Program-made: the position numbers and the translations under genes
Shown: positions 55,998 through 64,000 of the stretch, one piece after another
Layout: each line of letters opens with the position of its first letter
How positions within the stretch are numbered: position 1 is the stretch's first letter
Notes under the pieces: model-generated
Told to the model about the DNA's origin: nothing
The model's input: the letters and a program-made list of their open reading frames with translations, nothing else
The model's database searches: none
Assembly: GCA_946894095.1 (NCBI GenBank)
Contig: OX335645.2
Span: 15,585,001-15,649,000, forward strand
Length of the DNA: 64,000 bases
Reading direction: 5' to 3'
Source of the DNA: Incurvaria masculella
Lineage: Eukaryota > Arthropoda > Insecta > Lepidoptera > Incurvariidae

Positions 55998-58290
55998 TGA
56001 AATGAAAATGAAAATGAAAATATCATTTATTTGCTCGTTTTACATAAAACAATGGCAAAAAGGAACACTTAATACCAAATGGCATTCTCTACCAGTATAC
56101 CTTAGGGATATCACGAAAACATATTAGGCAGCAAAGAAAAGTAACAGAGAGTGTAATAAAACTTAACTAATTGACAAATTTGTAAATATTATAACATATA
56201 CTTTACAATATAATAAATATATTAATACATAAACTATTTTATAATACTATTACATATAAAATATATAATATATATATAATATATTTATATAAACAGATAA
56301 TACACATATTTATATAAAATATATACTTACTAGAGTTCATATTGAGATAAAAAAACTTCTATATTTATTGGGACAGGAAGTGGTTAATTTATTTAAAATG
56401 TAAAAATAACCTTCTTTTAAAAATAAGCAAGGATGGTGATTGCCGAACTTCTACCGGAAGGGCGTTCCACATGCGTGCAGCTTGCACTGTAAAAGAGTTT
56501 GAGTAGGAAGCGGAAAAGTGAGAAGGAATACAGAGAAGGCATGAGTCAGTGGATCTCAACGGAAGACCATGCGAACATAGAAAACCGAACCGATCTTTTA
56601 GATACTTAGGAGCTTCCGGGTTATCAAGAATGGAGAAAAGAAGAGAAAGGACGTGCATATTTCTGCGACAACGAATATCAAGCCATTGAAGCCGCACACG
56701 AAATTCAGAGATATGGTCAAACTTACGCAATCCGAAAATATAGCGGATGCACAAGTTAAGGAGACGGTCTAGCTTGTTAAGCAAGACTTGGGTGAGATCA
56801 GGATAACACACATCGGCATAATCGAGTATAGGAATAAGCAGAGATTGTGCTAATGTAATTTTAGTAGGAGTAGGAATGAAATTTTGCAAGCGCTGAAGAG
56901 AATGAAAGCTGGCAAAAACCTTTCGACTAACCTCCGTTACTTGTGGCAGCCACGACATTGTCTCATCCATTATCAAGCCAAGGTTTTTTACAGTTTTACT
57001 GTAGGGTATATCGATTCCATTGAAAACCAGGGCAGGGATGTCGGTTAAGTTAAGCTTATTGATTTGGTTACTGGTTCCCAAAATGATGGCTTGAGACTTA
57101 CTAGGGTTCACAAGTAACCCAAAGCGCACAGCCCAGTCCAGCACTGTGTCAAGGTCAACGTTCATATGACCTACAGCCACACCGATGTTGTCGTGTTGAA
57201 AGTGCCTGTAAAGCTGCAAGTCATCGGCATAAAGATGGTATGAACTTAGAAGGAGATGAACTATTGAATTAATAAAAATTGAGAACAATAATGGGGAAAG
57301 AACGCCGCCTTGAGGAACTCCAGCTGTGATGTCACACCAGTCCGAGTATACACTGTCAATACGAACTCGCTGCCGTCGGCCGTGGAGATAAGAAGTGAAC
57401 CAGTCAATCACAGACTGTGAAATGTTAAGGGAATATAGAACGGCAAGAAGAATGTCATAATCAACATTATTGAAAGCGCTGCTAAAATCAAGCAAGACCA
57501 GCAGGGTGAGTTGTCGGTTGTACATCGCAAGCCGAATATCGTCAGTTATTTTTAAAAGTGCTGTGGTTGTGCTATGCGATGAACGAAATGCTGACTGAAA
57601 AGGACTTTGAAGATTGTATTTGGATATATAACCTGATAATTGCCGATGAACTATCCGTTCCAAAACCTTGGACATGAAAGGTAGAATCGAAATGGGTAGA
57701 AAGTCGCTAGCCTGAGTAGGAGAGCCTTTTTTTTGCAAAGGAATGACATATGCGAGCTTCCAAGAGTCAGGAAAGTTACTGGATAAAAGAGAAAAGTTTA
57801 TAATGTGCGATACAATTGGTAAAATTATGTCCAGTATAGGGATGTACAAGTCTCGACTCATGTCGTCACAACCTACGGCCTTGCTGTTAATAGAGAGTAT
57901 TATATTTTTTATTTCACAGTCCGTAACTGGTACAAATTCGAACGGTACAGTAGAACTGGGAATGGATGAAAATAATTGGCGCAATGTTTTGGTTTTTATA
58001 AGAGGATCCAGGAAAACAGGAGAAGTGGAGAAGTGGTGATTTATGACGTTAGCATCAACGGAGGTACATACATTAGATAGGCTTTTACCCACTCCAAGGG
58101 TTTTCAGAAATTTCCACATATGTTTAGGAGAAGCATTTTCGACGGACTTGTGAATATGGCGACGTTTGGCGTCCCTACACATTCTATTACACCGATTTCT
58201 TGCAGTCTTGTAATGGGTCCAATTATCATCGGTTGGCTGTAGCTTGTGCTTTCGCTTCAGGGCGTCTCGTTTAGCCATCATTGCCCTTAT
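55998..58290 (-). mobile_element. Jockey/CR1-superfamily LINE, 5'-truncated, minus strand
   Basis: The minus-strand 3' end is an AATAAATGATA signal followed by a (TTTTCA)n tail (56021-55998). The 3' UTR is about 390 bp. Coding homology begins near 58290, so the 5' part with the endonuclease is missing. Confidence 0.75.
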
Positions 58291-58362
58291 TAAGTAAGAA
58301 TGAAAAAAAATATTAAAGCTAGAAACAGTTAGGGAAACAGTAAGAGAAAATAGGTATTGCAC
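56389..58362 (-). CDS. LINE reverse transcriptase, open frame (657 codons)
   Basis: Reverse transcriptase of a non-LTR element, open throughout. Homology starts around residue 25 (IRAMMAKRDALKRKH, a pre-RT spacer). The first about 24 residues are hydrophobic and come from flanking DNA. Motifs: SWKLAYVIPLQKKG (199-213); LLVLLDFSSAFNNVDYDIL with catalytic Asp 292; GVPQGGVLSPLLFSIFINS (348 on); YADDLQLY with the catalytic pair at 380-381; VKNLGLIMDETMSW; and C-terminal AARMWNALPVEVRQS. The asparagine in SAFNN replaces a usually acidic position of motif A, but the key first Asp remains. No endonuclease and no ORF1 are present. The frame looks recent but is not autonomous. It is antisense to neuroligin. 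Confidence 0.85.
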   Translation of the reverse strand: MQYLFSLTVSLTVSSFNIFFHSYLIRAMMAKRDALKRKHKLQPTDDNWTHYKTARNRCNRMCRDAKRRHIHKSVENASPKHMWKFLKTLGVGKSLSNVCTSVDANVINHHFSTSPVFLDPLIKTKTLRQLFSSIPSSTVPFEFVPVTDCEIKNIILSINSKAVGCDDMSRDLYIPILDIILPIVSHIINFSLLSSNFPDSWKLAYVIPLQKKGSPTQASDFLPISILPFMSKVLERIVHRQLSGYISKYNLQSPFQSAFRSSHSTTTALLKITDDIRLAMYNRQLTLLVLLDFSSAFNNVDYDILLAVLYSLNISQSVIDWFTSYLHGRRQRVRIDSVYSDWCDITAGVPQGGVLSPLLFSIFINSIVHLLLSSYHLYADDLQLYRHFQHDNIGVAVGHMNVDLDTVLDWAVRFGLLVNPSKSQAIILGTSNQINKLNLTDIPALVFNGIDIPYSKTVKNLGLIMDETMSWLPQVTEVSRKVFASFHSLQRLQNFIPTPTKITLAQSLLIPILDYADVCYPDLTQVLLNKLDRLLNLCIRYIFGLRKFDHISEFRVRLQWLDIRCRRNMHVLSLLFSILDNPEAPKYLKDRFGFLCSHGLPLRSTDSCLLCIPSHFSASYSNSFTVQAARMWNALPVEVRQSPSLLIFKRRLFLHFK

Positions 58363-58545
58363 ACAGTTAATACACTATTAAAAGATAGAGTGGCTCTCTG
58401 TTTTCACTCAATTAGAGTAACCGATTTACATTGTTGGCTCTATTTAAAATTACAAAACGTTATTATTGGAATTACAGTAAGATTCACTGATAATTTTTTT
58501 CAGTGCGCGGTTCTCAAACTCTGTTCTGAACATGAGTATGAATAA

Positions 58546-58740
58546 TCCATGCTAATATTATAAAAGCGAAAGTAGCTCTGTCTGCCTGTTTGTTACGTTT
58601 TCACACCTAAACCGCTGAACAAATTTGGTTGAAATTTGCTATGGGGAGTCTGGACCTTGGAATAGGACATAGGCTACCTTTTATTGCGAAAATTTAACTC
58701 AAAAGAGGGATTCAAGGTTATATGGAGAACTTATGCTTAT
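58546..58740 (+). mobile_element. Helitron (Lep1-like), 3'-truncated
   Basis: TCCATGCTAATATTATAAAA, GCGAAAGTAGCTCTGTCTG, ACGTTTTCACACCTAAACCG and AGGACATAGGCTACCTTTTA. It matches 19473-19726 but lacks the hairpin-CTAG end. Confidence 0.7.
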
Positions 58741-59033
58741 AAAATAAAATTATTTTGTAATTTTGCGTCCTGCTGCGAGTTTTCATTTAAGCTCCGCCTA
58801 TTTTGCTGGCCAACACAGCCTATATGTATTTTTAAATACGGTTGTGTGAATATTTTATAACTTTATGATTTGAAAGATTTTTGAATTTTAACACGCGAAG
58901 GATCTATAATTTTATAAGTGTTAGGTAGGTACGTGAAAAAAAGTTTGAGAACCGCCGTTATAGCGGTAGCATAACAACTTTTTGTCTTAAAATATACGGA
59001 CGATGCAAAGTGAACTGCACTTACCCCGTTTTC

Positions 59034-59144
59034 ACCACCTCCAGCTACCTGCAATCCGATAGTTAACTTTCGGTGCATATTTAATGCATATTTATATGGT
59101 GCAACCGAACGATAACTTCGGGATTTTTGTAGCTGGAGGTTGCG
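59034..59144. mobile_element. Palindromic MITE, CACCTCCAGCTAC ends
   Basis: CACCTCCAGCTACCTGCAAT and CGATAGTTAACTTTCGGTGC on the left are imperfectly inverted in GCAACCGAACGATAACTTCG and TTTGTAGCTGGAGGTTG on the right (about 42 bp). The CCACCTCCAGTTACTTG segment inside the 4349-4510 element is related. Confidence 0.6.
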
Positions 59145-59655
59145 TTATAGTGAATTCGCTCACTCCTAATGTTCACAACTTCCATCGATAACACGTAAGA
59201 ACTGCACAGGACGCCATTTAGTTAAACGAACATTCGATGTTGCGCGTTCCGAGTTCGTAAGCGAGCTAGCTGCCGTCAGTGCGTTGTCACTAATACGTGT
59301 CTGCGCTGCCGCTACACGGGTCAGTTTGTGTTGCCACTCTCGTGCTTCCTTCCTCCGCGAGCCGCCCGCGAGCCATTAGCGCGCCGCGGAGGCGCTGGCC
59401 GCTCTCTCGCCAAGGCTGATATTACAGTTTTAATTTCAGGGAAATGAAAAGCGGACGTTTTTTCAATGCAATTGCGAGAGTTTCCTTCTCCGTTGACGTC
59501 CTCGGATGTAACGGCCACTTCAATATAAAATTAACGCGATTTACGTTAAATATTCTTCCGTGAAAGCACCTATTGTCTCTTGCATGTATACACCTTTTTT
59601 TTACCTGATCTTGAATAAAACATGTATAATATTTTGAATAGATGATTCGGGTTAC
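59145..59655. other. Intronic; GC-rich patch 59330-59420
   Basis: GCC/GCG-rich patch without an exon that fits neuroligin. It could be a regulatory island, which is speculation. Confidence 0.35.
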
Positions 59656-59658
59656 TTA

Positions 59659-59748
59659 GGGCCAGTATTTGAATCAAAACTATACGGTAGCCGAGGCTTT
59701 AAGGTGTTATAGGCCTTTGAAAATAGATTGCTGGGGAAATACTGGCCC
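59659..59748. mobile_element. 90-bp MITE with TTA target duplications (Harbinger-like)
   Basis: TTA (59656-59658), GGGCCAGTATTTGAATCA, then AAATACTGGCCC and TTA (59749-59751). A 3-bp TTA duplication and GGGCC ends resemble PIF/Harbinger MITEs. It has no coding capacity. Confidence 0.75.
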
Positions 59749-60096
59749 TTAGTGGTAAGAAGCCACAAACTATCGCACACTAACACACCAGATGTTCTCG
59801 TAAAGGTAAATTGCCCCCCTAAAATTGCTGTCACAGGCACATTTTACTATTTTTGTCAACATATTCGTACTGGAAATGCTTTTCGATCTGTCACATCATT
59901 AACAGACTCAGGCCAAAGACAAGTTTGTTTTTTGACAATGTCTTTTTATCAGAGGGGAGGCAAAGGACCTTTCCATATACCCTAAACTAAACTCTGAACT
60001 TTTCTTTAAGAATTTGAAGATTGCACTACTTAATACTATATACTCATACACAAGAATGAGATCAACATTAGATACCAATCTCCTCATACATATTTA

Positions 60097-60265
60097 GGCT
60101 GAGATAAATAGTCGTAAAAAAAAACTAAGACTAACGGAAAGTAGTACTTTGTGACGTCAATTTGCATTACTTTGAGATTTCTTCCAAACAAAATGTGTCA
60201 AAGTGACGTCACAAAGTACTACTTTTCGTTAGTCTTAGTTTCTGTTACGACTATTTATCTCAGCC
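60097..60265. mobile_element. 169-bp palindromic MITE with TTA target duplications
   Basis: TTA (60094-60096), GGCTGAGATAAATAGTCGTA; right end TACGACTATTTATCTCAGCC, TTA (60266-60268). The inverted arms extend for about 60 bp, through TAGTACTTTGTGACGTCA. Confidence 0.8.
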
Positions 60266-60384
60266 TTAGACGTCAATTTGCATTACTTTGAGATTTCGTC
60301 CATACAAAATGTGTCAAAGTGACGTCACAAAGTGCTACTTTTCGTTAGCCTTAGTTTTTGTTACGACTATTTATTTCAGCCCTA
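60153..60384. repeat. 116-bp tandem duplication of the MITE's right half
   Basis: 60153-60268 is repeated at 60269-60384 with few changes (GACGTCAATTTGCATTACTT to TTTCAGCCCTA). Each unit includes the terminal TTA-type trinucleotide (TTA, then CTA). Confidence 0.85.
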
Positions 60385-61670
60385 GTGTCATTATTATGTC
60401 ATATGTGTTAACGTCCTTTTTTCCTCAAAATCCTATTTCTTTCGAACTATAGGCGCTCCTTTTTCACATAAATAAATAACTTTGCATTAATATTGTTTTT
60501 CAATGTATTTTTTTCGTTAGAGGAAACATTTAGACGTTACTTTAATTGATGCAAATAATATCTTTAAATCCCCTGGAAGAAGCTTGAATAGCGCCATGGA
60601 AAAAAGGTTCATTAAAACTGAGAAGTTAAAAGTACTTTTTATTCTTTACAACTGTCATAACACGAGTGTTTTCTTACAATTTAGCTCACCATCGTCTCCC
60701 CGTCCGCCGCCGCCGCGCCGAGCCCGCGCTCACCTACCTACCCTTCACCCTCCCTTGCCTTGCTCTCTAGATCTCTATATCTTGCAAATAGGTAAAAAAT
60801 ATAATAATAGCAATAAATAATGTACTGTTCCGGTTTTCAGGACATTTCAATTGAATTTACATGATTATTTTAAAAATGTATCGCGATCAAATATTTTAAT
60901 AAATCTAATAAATTTCAAAATATAATATATACCTGTAGATAACTAAAATATAAGTACAATCGTTTGTTAAAAATTATAAAGATATTTCGGAAACTAAATC
61001 TCGGAAACACTATTGTGACCACGGAGGATAGAGGTAGAGAGGAGATGGTCTAAGCAAACAGGGTCTGTGTCCACCAAGTGGGTCGCTACGTCACAGCCCA
61101 CGTGATAAAGAAGGCGCAGCTTAGCGATATTCGCGACATGGCGCTGGCGGTGTTAGCACAGAATACCTAATAGTTCTACGTGTTAGGTTGTGGGACAATA
61201 TTATGGTCTGCGGCGCAATTTTGGGCGAACAGTCGATTACACGTTGAGATTTTGTGTAAAATGTTGCAAACATTACACAGGACGAAATAATCTAAGGTTT
61301 GTAGGTGGAATTACGTTTTATTTGTCAGTAAAACACCTCATATTTTATAATTTGAGTCAATATTCGAGCTAATATAAGTATCGCTCTTGCTATGTGCCGA
61401 TAAATGGCGCGCAATCATTTTCGTTTTACGATAAGAAATGTTGATCTCATGATGCAAATTTTAATGACATTTTTAAATTAAAATCATTTGAAACCGAAAT
61501 AATTTGGCCTCCCCCTCCCTTGTGTGCGACCTACGCCCCCCCCCCCCTTCCCTGCTCTCAGTGGTGTATCTAAAATTCGTTACCAAGCAATACCAAGCGT
61601 AAATGGCCAAACTAAAAGCGATATAGCGGTAATCTTTGATTTTGTAATATTACATAACTTTTGATTAGAT
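60385..61670. other. Intronic; CCG-rich patch and C run
   Basis: A CCG/CGC-rich patch at 60694-60730 and a C run near 61538-61550. No gene is seen. Confidence 0.5.
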
Positions 61671-61776
61671 TTTTAGGGTTTCGTACCCAAAGGCTAGCCA
61701 ACGGGACCCTATTACTAAGCCTCCGCTTCCTGTTCGTCCATCCATCATTCCGTCCGTCCGTCCGTCTTTGAAATTA
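61671..61776 (-). mobile_element. SINE-like lepidopteran repeat, 3' fragment, minus
   Basis: TTTTAGGGTTTCGTACCCAA, GGGACCCTATTACTAAGCCT and the CCGTCCGTCCGTCCGTC run form the reverse complement of the 3' part of 37311-37597. Confidence 0.7.
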
Positions 61777-61810
61777 TTCCGGAGCACTGTATTTCGACAA
61801 GCGCCATTAA

Positions 61811-62349
61811 GGTGGCCCAACCCGGCGGCCTCAACTCATTTGCGGGCTCGGTACAAAACCGTGCTGTTGCGCTCTGGGACCTAGTCTGTTTCTAAGAATA
61901 TGACAGGCTCCGTGATGAGGAAGATGCAACCTATCCACAAAAATGACAATGTGCATAGTGTATGATTTGGTAAAATTTACGAAGATTTTAATTTCAAGAC
62001 TTATAGCTAAAAGTAAACCACGACCACTGTAGTCAAAAATCTAACAAAAACCAAATAGATTATAAATCTTGATTAATTAAGCTATGTCTGATCACTAATC
62101 TTTTTAAGATGTTCTTACTTAATCATTGCGTAATTCACCTCCAAAGTTATTGTATAAAACGCGCGAAAAATCCGAACTTTCGGACGTTATAACTTGGAAA
62201 CCAAACACAATTTTACAATGCCAATGGTCATCAGACATCTACTTCAATCAAATAAAGCTATTTTGAGCAAAATTTTGGATCTCTGACAAGAAATATAGGC
62301 GTGATCTTCTTTCCCCTTTTGTATGGGGAGATGAGCGGGTTGGGCCACC
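61811..62349 (-). mobile_element. TTAA MITE, copy 3, reverse orientation
   Basis: TTAA at 61807-61810 and 62350-62353. Ends GGTGGCCCAACCCGG and GAGCGGGTTGGGCCACC. Inverted and highly similar to 21133-21674 over its whole length. Confidence 0.85.
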
Positions 62350-62353
62350 TTAA

Positions 62354-64000
62354 AGCAGGTTACTCGACTGAGAGATTCCTGAATACTGAGCACGGAATTC
62401 CAAGAATAGGCAGACAGAACCCAGCTTGAAGCAACGTTAAGAAGTATTGACTTAGCTTCCTTCCTTCCCTTTTCTTTTATTGATTTCCTGTACCATGGAT
62501 AAACCAGTTCCTTTTGTGTTTGTTAACAGATATCATCATATTGAATTTATAAATATAGTTAGTAATCAAAAATTAATAAAAAAATCCATCCTATTCTATC
62601 GAAATAACAAGGTATATTTACGTATGGTAAAAAGCTCGAAATAAGCTCTCGTACAAGTTTCATCCACTCTATATGGAGATTTCATGCGTCGGTTATATTC
62701 CATCTAATGAAAACGGTCAAAGTGGAATGAGTATCCACCTGACCTCGTATCAAATAGGTAATCACTTTTTTGCACCTACTTTTGATTTGAGATAAACATT
62801 ATTTAAGTAAGTAGATCCAAAAAATTGGCAGCATTGCAAATTTTTTGTTTATTGGTTTTATATCAAATAAGATTATATCAAATAACCATGTAATCTAAAA
62901 TTAAACTAAATTAATTTTACACTAGTATGCGTGCGAAGAAGCTACGAATAAACTTAAGAGATTTTTTTTTATTCTTAACTTTTATTTGCATGGTAATCTT
63001 AGTTATAAAAGCAAAAACAATATGTTTAAGTAAATCAATGAATTAATTAATACATTAGTTAAAAAATCAATGCTACAAATAAAAGACGGAAAAAAATCTG
63101 GTGTAAAATGCCATTGTCAAAAACAAATTGTACAAAGTCAAATTAGATTAGTCACTTACATACATTACATTCATGTTGCTTTAACATTTGAGCTAATGTC
63201 AAATAAATTACTAATAAATTTAATTTGAACATACTTGGATACTTCTTAAAATATTGAAGACAGGGAAATTGCTTGCCTTCATTTCAAGTCTATATTTAAT
63301 TCTTTATTTGAAATTCCAATGTAATTCTTCCCTGCGCATTTGCACTGCCAAAATTTCCGCTAAAGCGTGGAATTGGGAGAGGAAGAAATATGTAAACAGA
63401 GATGAGGATGACGGATGAGAAAGAAAAGACAAAATGACGCACCGCGGGAGGCGCTAAGTAGAATATGAATCGAAATTAGGCTTCACTTTTTCCATTATCG
63501 TAATTTATGGTCTCTATTCTCGTTAATCATTTATATATTGAGCATACATAAGTTGCTGCATGCTTCGGAGCATGCCGTGTGTCTCGATAGTCAGATGCAG
63601 GGCCGCTTGACCAATGGAGAAGAAAACACAAGCTTATTGCAGGTGTCGCATGAGTGATCTCACCTCAGAAACGTCAAAACTGTCATTTATGTCAAGTTTT
63701 ATTTACGAGTTTTAGATGAAAGATGTAACTCCATGATACGGTTAGATTAAGAGCATCTTCATACCTAAACATGTTGGACCAATTTTTGCGATTAAAACGA
63801 GATAGCCAGAGCCCGACATCGCTTAGTTAGAGCAGCTCAAAAGAATTCTTTCTAAATGTGACCAACCCGCATAACGCGTGAAACCGGTTTTTTTATTGTT
63901 TCGTTAAAGAAATTGGGAAAAGTTAATCATGTTATTCGCTGAATGGGTAGATATTATTAAGATATTTAAAATGGTATTTATATAAATATTAGTTAATATC
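62354..64000. other. Intronic, nothing recognised
   Basis: AT-rich sequence with no long frame, repeat structure or exon that I can support. Confidence 0.5.

Larger units (their letters stand above)
29912..64000 (+). other. Nlg: Neuroligin intron, at least 34 kb
   Basis: Begins at donor GTTCGT (29912) and runs off the window. I looked for a following esterase-domain exon in the GC-rich patches (36520-36610, 44570-44700, 45420-45500, 47705-47770, 59330-59420, 60694-60730) and found none that continues the protein. The intron assignment therefore rests on the missing acceptor and could hide small exons. Confidence 0.65.

Noticed and set aside
1..64000. An undescribed multi-gene system (defence, biosynthetic or viral)
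   Set aside because: All long open frames are retroelement proteins of known families, and the only host coding sequence is neuroligin. No cluster of co-oriented unknown genes exists in the window.

Overview
This window is eukaryotic and almost certainly lepidopteran (moth or butterfly). The evidence is a spliced gene with very long AT-rich introns, plus repeats typical of Lepidoptera: SINE-like copies with an AACCGGCCAAGTGCGAGTC head, Lep1-type Helitrons starting CCATACTAATATTATAAA, an ACCGACTTCAAAAAAGGAGG repeat, and RTE, Jockey/CR1, Penelope and BEL/Pao retroelements. There is no prokaryotic organisation, operon or CRISPR array.

The only host gene I can support is a neuroligin on the + strand. 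Neuroligins are postsynaptic, single-pass, catalytically dead cholinesterase-like adhesion proteins. Three consecutive internal exons are present: 4005-4172 (phase 1 to 1), 21981-22169 (1 to 1) and 29826-29911 (1 to 0). They join in frame and encode about 147 residues of the esterase-like domain, with GHGTG where an active esterase has GxSxG. The first and last exons lie outside the window. The introns are >4.0 kb, 17.8 kb, 7.7 kb and >34 kb.

The introns are a repeat archive. Region by region: a Penelope-like element with an inverted partial copy and a 12-bp target-site duplication (233-2598); decayed tandem partial copies of the first exon just upstream of it (3671-3989); LINE fragments, MITEs and composite SINEs (4.3-9 kb); a 5'-truncated LINE with an intact 849-codon frame (10506-13055, minus); a decayed Jockey relic (14 kb); a Helitron (19.5 kb); TTAA-flanked MITEs shortly upstream of exons 2 and 3; SINEs whose 5' heads are variously 5S-rRNA-like or tRNA-like on a shared body (6.5, 27.7, 28.3 kb). 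In the last intron: a fold-back element (32.8-33.9 kb), a hairpin-rich element (36.2 kb), a 75-95-bp tandem repeat (38.3 kb), a broken LINE (41.8-43.8 kb), a BEL/Pao element with identical 142-bp LTRs, open gag-protease frame and ruined pol (50.1-55.2 kb), a further LINE (56.0-58.3 kb, minus), and small TTA-flanked MITEs near 60 kb.

I found no evidence for an undescribed multi-gene system. The most interesting observations are the exon-derived tandem copies carrying decoy 3' splice sites, the TTAA MITE that interrupts a perfect hairpin and so reveals its own insertion site, the MITE end that supplies a consensus branch point for exon 3, the exchangeable SINE heads, and the gag-only-looking BEL element that moved recently despite a dead pol.
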